Of a DNA stretch of 8,276 nucleotides, positions 3,766-8,276 are shown in pieces. The notes under the pieces were generated by a model. It was not told the DNA's origin and ran no database searches. It saw nothing but the letters and a program-made list of their open reading frames with translations. A program made the translations under genes and the position numbers. Position 1 is the first letter of the stretch. Each line of letters starts with the position of its first letter. Source of the stretch: Candidatus Microgenomates bacterium. Its GTDB lineage: Bacteria > Patescibacteria > Microgenomatia > JADHYG01. The stretch covers positions 1-8,276 of the forward strand of contig JADHYG010000045.1 of assembly GCA_016782545.1 (NCBI GenBank). Reading direction: 5' to 3'.

Positions 3766-4443
3766 TTAAGAAAAGAGAATTAATTTTTTCTTAAGTAAAA
3801 GTCCTAGACCTGACAAGCTGACAAAAGAAAGTCCTAAGCCTAAAACATTAGCCCCGGTAGGCGGAATAATTGTTGCTCCCAAAACTTTTTCCACTTCTTT
3901 TTCAATACAAAGTTGAGCGGTATCACTGTCGTAGTGACCATTACTCCAAACCTCAGCCGTGTTAATGACACAATAAAGACCTTGATGATTAGGAATTTCA
4001 TTTTCTTGGTAAACTCGGCCGGTTACATAAAATTCCCAAACTTCGTCGGGTTTTAATTCACCATGAGTGCTGGTAATGTCACGAATATCTTTATTAATAT
4101 CTCCAGAACCAAGAACATAATCAACATATTGAGGTAAAAGATCTTTAACTTCGGCTTTCTCAAAAGTAGTGTTGCCGGTGTTTTTAACAATGATTTTAAA
4201 ACTGACATTTTCACCCGGAGAAAAGTGATAATCATTAGCGCCTAAATTATCAACCCATTCTTCTTGACCGCCTTTGTTTTCACTGGCTGGATTTTTGATT
4301 TTTTTATCAATTAAAATTTGACCAGATGGGGGAGGTCCTTCATAAGGTCCATATTGAGCTTGAGTGGGAGAATAACCCACAACAAGTAGTCCTATAAGGG
4401 CAAGAGCAAAAATAGCGAGTTGCTTAAGTACTTTGTTCATCAT
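3766..4443 (-). CDS. Surface protein with DUF11-like domain and sortase signal
   Basis: A 225-aa exported protein, the probable substrate of the sortase encoded just upstream. Residues 1-29 form a signal peptide (MMNKVLKQLA, hydrophobic core, PTQA/Q). A Pro/Gly-rich stretch (31-40) leads to a beta-sandwich of the DUF11 / conserved-repeat type: FSPGENVSFKIIVKNTGNTTFEKAEVKDLLP (74-104) is its signature, ending about 165-180 with NTAEVWSNG. Cys158 and Cys179 may form a disulfide. The C-terminus has the three-part sorting signal: IPPTG (193-197, an LPxTG variant), a hydrophobic span (about 199-217) and KKK (218-220). An upstream ATG at 4461 lies inside the promoter -10 region and is rejected. ATG 4443 follows the -10 box by 8 nt; 4440 is equally possible. 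Expected location: covalently attached to the cell envelope. Confidence 0.8.
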   Translation of the reverse strand: MMNKVLKQLAIFALALIGLLVVGYSPTQAQYGPYEGPPPSGQILIDKKIKNPASENKGGQEEWVDNLGANDYHFSPGENVSFKIIVKNTGNTTFEKAEVKDLLPQYVDYVLGSGDINKDIRDITSTHGELKPDEVWEFYVTGRVYQENEIPNHQGLYCVINTAEVWSNGHYDSDTAQLCIEKEVEKVLGATIIPPTGANVLGLGLSFVSLSGLGLLLKKKLILFS

Positions 4444-4451
4444 AATGCGGC

Positions 4452-4480
4452 ATTCTATCATAGATAAGCCCTGTTGTCAA
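4452..4480 (-). promoter_or_regulatory. Promoter of the surface-protein gene
   Basis: On the minus strand TTGACA (4475-4480), a 17-nt spacer and TAGAAT (4452-4457) preceded by TGA (an extended -10). The gap to the ATG at 4443 is 8 nt, so a leaderless or 1-2-nt leader mRNA is expected. It lets the substrate be made independently of the sortase gene 50 nt upstream. Confidence 0.75.
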
Positions 4481-4494
4481 ATGTTATAGGTTAA

Positions 4495-5274
4495 TCAATT
4501 CTGTGCCAAAGATTGATCTTTTGGTTGGGCAAAAATTAATAATCTTTTCCAAGTTGTTCCCGGCGGGTAGCAAGTTTGGAGAACAAGTTCTTCCCGTCCC
4601 CATTTGGGTTTCAGATAAAGAACCGCTGAAGGATCAACAATTTTTTTATCGGAAACCTGATAAACATAACGCTTTTTTTGATAAACAATATCAATCTCAT
4701 CGCCGTTTTCCAATTCTTTTAAAAGATAAAAAACAGCATTAAAGCGAGGCACATTCCAAATAAAATCAGTTGAATGACCAAAAAGAAAAATTCTTCCTTC
4801 TTCGCCGGGTAAATAAGTGCCCGCGGCATGAGCGACACCGGCTTTTAAAGCTCGGTTGTATTGATCATCGTCAACAACGCTGATATTAGCCAAAACCCGG
4901 CTGTTGAGATTGATTTTAGGGATAAGTAAAGAGAAAAGAGGATCAATTGGTTGGAGAATGGTCACGCCTTCTTTTTTAAGAAGATTACCAAAGCTTTCTT
5001 TTTGGATTTCTATTTCCGTGGCGACAACCCTTTTTTCTTTTGACGAAAAAAGCCGATAGTCTATTTCTTTAGAGATTAAAGGGCTGAAAATAATTAACAA
5101 GCCAAAAATGCCGCCTAAAATAAAAGTTTGGGGAATAAATTTAAAGCGTTTTTTTCTGACAGGAATAGGAGAAACAGCAGTGATAGCAGGGGCAGTTTCT
5201 GTTTCTAATAAACGAATTGCTCCAGCCAAAGGATCGCCATATTTATATATGGTTGCATGGTTAGATAGTTGCAT
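4495..5274 (-). CDS. Sortase (cysteine transpeptidase), membrane-anchored
   Basis: A 259-aa sortase that cuts the sorting signal of exported proteins and joins them to an envelope acceptor. It has an N-terminal cytoplasmic segment (1-46, ending KKRFKF), one membrane helix (47-67), a linker, and the catalytic beta-barrel from about 110 to the end. The active-site trio is complete: His167 in FGHST, Cys235 in LQTCYPP and Arg244 in WKRLL. LLIPKINLNSRVL (116-128) is the usual first strands. It lies on the same strand just upstream of a protein with an IPPTG sorting signal, so the two form a dedicated pair. The sortase class is not decided from sequence alone. A hairpin plus T-run ends immediately before the ATG, which may control its expression. 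No Shine-Dalgarno site is visible. Confidence 0.9.
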   Translation of the reverse strand: MQLSNHATIYKYGDPLAGAIRLLETETAPAITAVSPIPVRKKRFKFIPQTFILGGIFGLLIIFSPLISKEIDYRLFSSKEKRVVATEIEIQKESFGNLLKKEGVTILQPIDPLFSLLIPKINLNSRVLANISVVDDDQYNRALKAGVAHAAGTYLPGEEGRIFLFGHSTDFIWNVPRFNAVFYLLKELENGDEIDIVYQKKRYVYQVSDKKIVDPSAVLYLKPKWGREELVLQTCYPPGTTWKRLLIFAQPKDQSLAQN

Positions 5275-5280
5275 AGTTTA

Positions 5281-5309
5281 AAAAAAGAAAGCCTGCTATA
5301 TTGAGCAGG
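5281..5309 (-). terminator. Intrinsic terminator or attenuator just before the sortase start
   Basis: On the minus strand CCTGCT-CAATAT-AGCAGG (5292-5309) is followed by CTTTCTTTTTTT, a classical terminator. It ends about 6 nt before the sortase ATG. No minus-strand gene ends nearby; xer stops about 570 nt further upstream. It either blocks read-through from xer or acts as an attenuator in the sortase leader. Confidence 0.75.
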
Positions 5310-5355
5310 ATTATCCTATATAAGTATAACACGGACTAGCAACTTGGAGATTTTG

Positions 5356-5364
5356 TGATATAAT
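5356..5364 (+). promoter_or_regulatory. Extended -10 promoter of the tRNA locus
   Basis: TGA followed by a perfect TATAAT (5359-5364); no good -35 box is seen. The predicted start is about 5371, right where the tRNA-like sequence GCGCCTGTAGCTC begins (5373). It therefore looks like a tRNA promoter that now drives tRNA-Ile and the gene after it. Confidence 0.65.
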
Positions 5365-5372
5365 TTTGTTAT

Positions 5373-5465
5373 GCGCCTGTAGCTCCCCACACAACGCTTG
5401 CCGTTCGCGAGGTCTACGTCCTCGCCTCACGGTGGCGCGTATGCGGGGCAAGCAGTGGTTAGATC
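5373..5465 (+). pseudogene. Possible broken tRNA 5' part with a 68-nt GC-rich palindromic insert
   Basis: GCGCCTGTAGCTC (5373-5385) is a perfect tRNA 5' beginning (7-nt acceptor strand, TA, D-stem GCTC). The expected continuation AGTGGTTAGA of a D-loop appears only at 5454-5463, after 68 nt. The inserted piece is GC-rich and folds into GCTTGCC/GGCAAGC (5396-5402, 5447-5453) enclosing GCGAGG-TCTACGT-CCTCGC (5407-5425). No matching acceptor 3' strand (CAGGCGC) or T-arm follows, so no working tRNA is made. It could be a tRNA remnant carrying an inserted palindromic element, or a chance resemblance. Confidence 0.35.
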
Positions 5466-5479
5466 CGCCAGCTGGCGGA
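5464..5479. repeat. 16-bp perfect palindrome
   Basis: TCCGCCAGCTGGCGGA is completely self-complementary and GC-rich in an AT-rich setting, between the tRNA fragment and tRNA-Ile. It looks like a dispersed palindromic repeat, but no other copy is present in this window. Confidence 0.6.
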
Positions 5480-5505
5480 CAGAGTATCAATCACTTGAAA
5501 ATTTT

Positions 5506-5578
5506 GGAGCTGTAGCTCATCGGTTAGAGCGCCTGTCTTATAAACAGGAGGTAGATGGTCCGATTCCATCCAGCTCCA
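5506..5578 (+). tRNA. trnI: tRNA-Ile, anticodon UAU
   Basis: A full 73-nt cloverleaf: acceptor GGAGCTG/CAGCTCC (7 perfect pairs), D-stem GCTC/GAGC with loop ATCGGTTA, anticodon stem CCTGT/ACAGG with loop CTTATAA (anticodon TAT at 5539-5541), variable AGGTA, T-stem GATGG/CCATC with loop TCCGATT, and A73. No CCA is encoded. A UAU anticodon reads AUA directly, whereas most bacteria use a CAU tRNA modified by TilS. AUA is used in neighbouring genes. Oddities: the T-loop has C where position 55 is normally U, and positions 15/48 would be U/A instead of purine/pyrimidine. The gene lies in a transcript starting about 5371, with the next coding region 6 nt after its end. Confidence 0.93.
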
Positions 5579-5584
5579 CATCTT

Positions 5585-5884
5585 ATGAAAAAACTGATCA
5601 ATGAAGTTCTTAAAGTTAATAAGAAATTTCCCCAAGCGATGAGTAAAGAGGGACGATTTATTGATTTAGTGGAAGAGGTGGGTGAGTTGGCTAATGCAAT
5701 TTTAGTTACTGAAAAACATAAATCAAAAAAATGCATGAGAGCAGAAATAGCTGATTCATTTGCTGATATTTTGTATGATTTGATTGTTTTAGCTGATCTT
5801 TACGAACTTGACTTAGAAGAAGAAATAAAAGCAATGCTGAAAAGATTGGAAAAAAGGATTAAAAAGAAAGAGTTTGAGCTTTAG
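5585..5884 (+). CDS. MazG-like nucleotide pyrophosphohydrolase
   Basis: A 99-aa all-alpha NTP pyrophosphohydrolase of the MazG superfamily, which hydrolyses (d)NTPs to NMPs and pyrophosphate, often to remove damaged or surplus nucleotides. The metal-binding pattern is visible: E31-x-x-E34 in LVEEVGELANAI (28-39) and E54-x-x-D57 in AEIADSFADILYDL (53-66), with further acidic residues (E30, D61). One domain, as in short MazG-like and dCTPase-type proteins; the substrate cannot be told. It starts 6 nt after the tRNA-Ile, so there is no room for a ribosome site. tRNA 3' processing would leave a nearly leaderless mRNA. It converges on xer and the two coding regions overlap by 4 nt, with GAGCT/AGCTC across the stops. 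A longer reading from 5555 would run through the tRNA and is rejected. Confidence 0.82.
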   Translation: MKKLINEVLKVNKKFPQAMSKEGRFIDLVEEVGELANAILVTEKHKSKKCMRAEIADSFADILYDLIVLADLYELDLEEEIKAMLKRLEKRIKKKEFEL

Positions 5885-6744
5885 AGCTCGCCGAGTCTGC
5901 CTACTTCTTTAATAGTTTCATTAACCAAATCAAGATATTTTTCTGTGGTGGAAAGTCTTTTGTGGCCAACGATTTTTGAAATCGTTGTTAAAGGAACACC
6001 ATTGGCCAAGTGATGAACAACAAAGGTATGACGAAGATCATTAACCTTAGCATCAGAAATACCTGCCAGTTTAAAATAACGGTCAATAACCGTTCTAATA
6101 TTTCTGATTAAAAAAGGTCGGCCGGTTTTAGTGATAAAAACTTTTTTATCATCAGAGGTTGGTCTTTTTTGAAGATATTTTTCCAAAGCATCTTTGGCCG
6201 CTTTATTTAAAGGAACAGCTCTGCCATTTTTTTTGCCTTGGCTGGCGATAAATAACTCCGCATCTTTAATGTCAGAAAGCTCCATATTGGCTAATTCACT
6301 GATTCTTAATCCTGTTTGCAAAAAGAGCTCAACAATGGCTGAGGTTCTGGTGTCTTGTCTACAAGCATCGCGCAAAGCTCGGTATTCTATTTTAGTGAGC
6401 ACTCTGGGCGGTTTAGTTTCATATTTTGGATGAGGAATTTCCTGAGTGGGATTAAAATCAATAAAATCATTAGCCTTTAGAAATTTAAAAAAGGTCTTAA
6501 TTGAATTAAGTTTTCGGGAAACTGATTTTAAAGTATAACCCTCTTTGGAAAGTTGAGATAAAAATTCATCAATATCGTTCTTTGTTATCTCATCAACACT
6601 TTTTCTTTGCTTCTGGAGAGCAGATTCAACTAATTGATCAATATCTTTTCCATATGCTAAGATAGTAGCATGGGCTCGGCCACTTTTTTTAAGATAATCA
6701 ATAAATTTTTGAGGAGAATCAGATAGATTCAGACTAATTGGCAT
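5881..6744 (-). CDS. xer: Tyrosine recombinase, XerC/XerD type
   Basis: A 287-aa site-specific recombinase, close to the usual Xer length (~300). Residues 10-95 form the SAM-like core-binding domain (FIDYLKKSGRAHATILAYGKDI...). The catalytic domain runs from about 110 to 287 and has Arg147 (TGLRISEL), Lys171/172 (GKKNGRAVPL), Arg238 (NDLRHTF), His261 (VGHKRLSTT) and the nucleophile Tyr270 (TTEKYLDL). The residue that is usually His in the HxLR box is Asn235. Likely roles are chromosome dimer resolution at a dif site or recombination of mobile DNA. It stands alone and divergent from ftsB, nadD and nadE, as a housekeeping Xer may. The start ATG 6744 is fixed by a promoter ending 7 nt before it (leaderless). 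Its tail overlaps the MazG-like gene. Confidence 0.88.
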   Translation of the reverse strand: MPISLNLSDSPQKFIDYLKKSGRAHATILAYGKDIDQLVESALQKQRKSVDEITKNDIDEFLSQLSKEGYTLKSVSRKLNSIKTFFKFLKANDFIDFNPTQEIPHPKYETKPPRVLTKIEYRALRDACRQDTRTSAIVELFLQTGLRISELANMELSDIKDAELFIASQGKKNGRAVPLNKAAKDALEKYLQKRPTSDDKKVFITKTGRPFLIRNIRTVIDRYFKLAGISDAKVNDLRHTFVVHHLANGVPLTTISKIVGHKRLSTTEKYLDLVNETIKEVGRLGEL

Positions 6745-6750
6745 GGGGCC

Positions 6751-6756
6751 TATAAT
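6751..6756 (+). promoter_or_regulatory. -10 box for the ftsB-nadD-nadE operon
   Basis: A perfect TATAAT on the plus strand, overlapping the xer -10 on the other strand. The -35 at the right distance (TTCAGA, 6728-6733) is weak and lies inside xer. The leader before ATG 6782 would be about 19 nt without a clear Shine-Dalgarno site. Confidence 0.5.
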
Positions 6757-6780
6757 ATCATTTATTGTTTAACCTGTCAA
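6752..6780 (-). promoter_or_regulatory. Promoter of xer
   Basis: On the minus strand TTGACA (6775-6780), a 17-nt spacer and TATTAT (6752-6757), then 7 nt to the ATG at 6744. This predicts a leaderless mRNA. The -35 box ends 1 nt before the ftsB start codon, so xer and ftsB expression may interfere. Confidence 0.8.
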
Positions 6781-6781
6781 G

Positions 6782-7126
6782 ATGAAAACTAGAGCTTTAA
6801 GCTTATTGATTTTAATCGGCGGCATTTTAGCGATTATTAGTCTTTCTTCTTCAATCCGTTCTTTGCTTAAAAAAGATGATCTTTTTATTCAAAAAGAAGA
6901 TAAACTTGAAGAATTAAAAGAAAAAAATTTCCAGCTTGAACAAGTCCTTGAAAAAGTCCAAAGCAAAGAGTTTATTGAAAAAGAAGCTAGAGAAAAACTA
7001 AGCATGGGAAAAGATGGAGAGATAGTGGTGATACTACCAAAAACTCCAAAAATCCAAAACTCCAAAAATCCAAAACAGGAAGAGCTGGCGAACTGGAAAA
7101 AGTGGTATAATTTATTTTTCTATTAG
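6782..7126 (+). CDS. ftsB: Septum formation protein, FtsB/DivIC family
   Basis: A 114-aa bitopic membrane protein of the divisome. In this family it forms a complex with FtsL and FtsQ that activates septal cell-wall synthesis. A short cytoplasmic start (MKTR) is followed by a membrane helix (about 6-24), a coiled coil (32-65, KEDKLEELKEKNFQLEQVLEKVQ) and the family's membrane-distal motif FIEKEAREKLSMGKDGEIVVILP (64-86). A Lys/Asn/Pro linker (88-98), encoded by a 16-bp tandem duplication, leads to WKKWYNLFFY, an aromatic tail I associate with CPR homologues (from memory). nadD follows after 3 nt, so it heads an operon. It is assigned to the FtsB/DivIC family; which of the two names is right cannot be told from sequence. 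Confidence 0.85.
   Translation: MKTRALSLLILIGGILAIISLSSSIRSLLKKDDLFIQKEDKLEELKEKNFQLEQVLEKVQSKEFIEKEAREKLSMGKDGEIVVILPKTPKIQNSKNPKQEELANWKKWYNLFFY
7043..7074 (+). repeat. 16-bp tandem duplication inside ftsB
   Basis: ACTCCAAAAATCCAAA occurs twice in direct succession (7043-7058, 7059-7074). Because 16 is not a multiple of 3, the two copies are read in different frames (TPKIQ then NSKNPK). It encodes the flexible linker near the C-terminus. Confidence 0.9.
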
Positions 7127-7129
7127 ACT

Positions 7130-7714
7130 ATGAAAATAGCAATTTTAGGCAGTCCTTTTGATCCACCCCATTTTGGTCATCAACTAATCAGCCAACAAGT
7201 TTTGGATTTTACTGACATTGATCAAATCTGGCTGGCTCCTTGTTATAAACACACTTTTAATAAAAGTTTGACCATAGTTAAGCATCGCGTTGCAATGACA
7301 AAAATGCTCATTAATAATAAGATTAAATATTGCGGTGAAGAAATTGACAATCAATTAAGCGGCGCCACCATTGAGCTGATGACTCTTTTAAAACAAAAAC
7401 ACTCTCAACATCAATTCTCTTTTATTATTGGTTCTGATAATTTAAAAACTTTTAAAAAATGGCATCAATGGGAAAAGCTTTTAAAAACAACCAGATTTTT
7501 AGTTTTTCCTAGGCCGGGCTTTGACTATGATCTTAAGAAATATGGCTTGGACAATTCTGAGTATCAATTGGAATTAATCCGTCATTCTCTTTTGGTTAAT
7601 ATTAATATTTCTTCAACTAATATTAGAGAGCGAGTGGAAAAAGGCTTTTCTATTTCAAGTGTAGTACCTAGAGAGGTTGAGGAATATATTGAAAAATATC
7701 AACTTTACCAATGA
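7130..7714 (+). CDS. nadD: Nicotinate-nucleotide adenylyltransferase
   Basis: A 194-aa enzyme that joins nicotinate mononucleotide and ATP to give deamido-NAD, the second-last step of NAD synthesis, in the cytoplasm. The nucleotidyltransferase motif GSPFDPPHFGH (7-17) carries the two ATP-binding histidines. IIGSDNLKTFKKWHQWEKLL (99-118) is the NadD dinucleotide-site segment. ISSTNIRERV (160-169) is the second ATP motif (S/T-x-I-R-x-R). VVPREVEEYIEKYQLY at the end is the usual NadD C-terminus. Length fits the family. It is packed between ftsB (3-nt gap) and nadE (4-nt ATGA overlap), giving the last two NAD synthesis steps side by side. A TATAAT (7106-7111) in the end of ftsB could be an internal promoter, but no -35 supports it. 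Confidence 0.93.
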   Translation: MKIAILGSPFDPPHFGHQLISQQVLDFTDIDQIWLAPCYKHTFNKSLTIVKHRVAMTKMLINNKIKYCGEEIDNQLSGATIELMTLLKQKHSQHQFSFIIGSDNLKTFKKWHQWEKLLKTTRFLVFPRPGFDYDLKKYGLDNSEYQLELIRHSLLVNINISSTNIRERVEKGFSISSVVPREVEEYIEKYQLYQ

Positions 7715-8276
7715 ATTTAGAAATTGATTGTCAAAAAACAACTACTAAACTGACTGAATTTATTCAGAGTGAGGTTAAAAAAGCCGGATTTAAGAAAGTG
7801 ATTATTGGCCTTTCTGGGGGTATCGATTCAGCTGTTAGTCTGGTTTTAGCAGTTAAAGCTTTAGCTAAAGAAAATGTTTTTGTGGTGATTTTACCTTATG
7901 GCAAAGAAAATAAAAAAGATCTTGAAGATGCGTTATTAATGATTAAACATTTGAAAATTCCTTTTCAAAATTTGATTCAAATTAATATTCAGTCAATGGT
8001 TGATTCTTTTTTAATAACCGCTAAAGACGCTGATCAGATCAGAAAAGGCAATATTATTGCCAGAGTGAGAATGATTTTACTCTATGATCTGGCTAAAAAA
8101 CATCAAGCCTTGGTTTGCGGCACAGAAAATAAATCAGAGCATGTTTTAGGCTATTACACTCGTTTTGGCGATGAAGCTTCAGATTTAGAACCTATAAGAG
8201 GGTATTATAAAACTCAAATCAGACAATTGGCAGAATTTTTAAATATTCCCGAAAAAATTATTAATAAACCACCTTC
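7711..8276 (+). CDS. nadE: NH3-dependent NAD synthetase, C-terminus beyond the window
   Basis: The first 188 codons of NAD synthetase, which amidates deamido-NAD to NAD with ATP and ammonia. The reading frame is open to the window end. It starts with MNLEIDCQKTTTKLTEFI and has the PP-loop ATP-binding motif SGGIDSA (35-41). GNIIARVRMILLYDLA (113-128) and GTENKSEHVLGYYTRFGDEASDLEPI (137-162), which lines the deamido-NAD and ATP sites, both match the family. There is no N-terminal glutaminase domain, so it is the short, free-ammonia form (usually ~250-280 aa). The start codon overlaps the nadD stop (ATGA), indicating coupled translation. It catalyses the step directly after NadD. Confidence 0.93.
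   Translation, partial: MNLEIDCQKTTTKLTEFIQSEVKKAGFKKVIIGLSGGIDSAVSLVLAVKALAKENVFVVILPYGKENKKDLEDALLMIKHLKIPFQNLIQINIQSMVDSFLITAKDADQIRKGNIIARVRMILLYDLAKKHQALVCGTENKSEHVLGYYTRFGDEASDLEPIRGYYKTQIRQLAEFLNIPEKIINKPP

Noticed and set aside
7106..7111. TATAAT as an internal promoter for nadD.
   Set aside because: No -35 element, and the hexamer is part of the codons for the Trp-Tyr-Asn tail of ftsB. The tight operon packing explains expression.

Overview
The window looks like a fragment of a small-genome, AT-rich Patescibacteria/CPR bacterium, possibly of the Microgenomates type. This is inferred from gene style and has not been checked against any database. The pointers are short, tightly packed and overlapping genes, several genes without a Shine-Dalgarno site, a tRNA gene without an encoded CCA, a very short FtsB-like protein with a WKKWYNLFF tail, a Xer-type recombinase with an NDLRH box, and stacked toxin-antitoxin modules. 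The first ~830 bases stand apart: they are clearly GC-rich and carry a secreted LysM protein with a strong GGAGGAGG ribosome site. They are either a recent transfer or an assembly junction.

Layout. 1-830: LysM-domain exported protein on the minus strand. 830-1410: no convincing gene, but a dense series of hairpins. On the minus strand these have GNRA-type loops and would form the leader of the LysM mRNA or a separate structured RNA. 1359-2371: a cassette-like block in which three copies of a hairpin-containing repeat (1359, 1718, 2317) bracket a small coiled-coil gene and then a hicB-hicA toxin-antitoxin pair. 2523-3004: a second toxin-antitoxin pair (RelE/ParE type) on the minus strand with a perfect consensus promoter. 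3096-3409: a second hairpin chain, with mutually exclusive pairings, leading into a paralogue of the coiled-coil gene (3427-3672). 3766-5274: a sortase and, next to it, its probable surface-protein substrate (C-terminal IPPTG, membrane segment, lysines). 5356-5884: a promoter, what looks like a broken tRNA 5' part with a GC-rich palindromic insert, an intact tRNA-Ile(UAU), and a MazG-like pyrophosphohydrolase starting 6 nt after the tRNA. 5881-6744: tyrosine recombinase. 6782-8276: an ftsB-like gene, nadD and nadE (cut by the window end), packed as one operon.

Common theme. Five genes (1442, 3427, the 3004 antitoxin, 4443 and xer 6744) have a TTGACN-N17-TANNNT-like promoter whose -10 box ends 6-8 nt before the ATG. 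hicB has a weaker version with a 10-nt gap. These mRNAs should start at or within a few nt of the start codon (leaderless). The LysM gene breaks this rule, which supports a foreign origin. The right half is core metabolism and division. The left half is an accessory hotspot of defence/addiction modules, repeats and structured elements.
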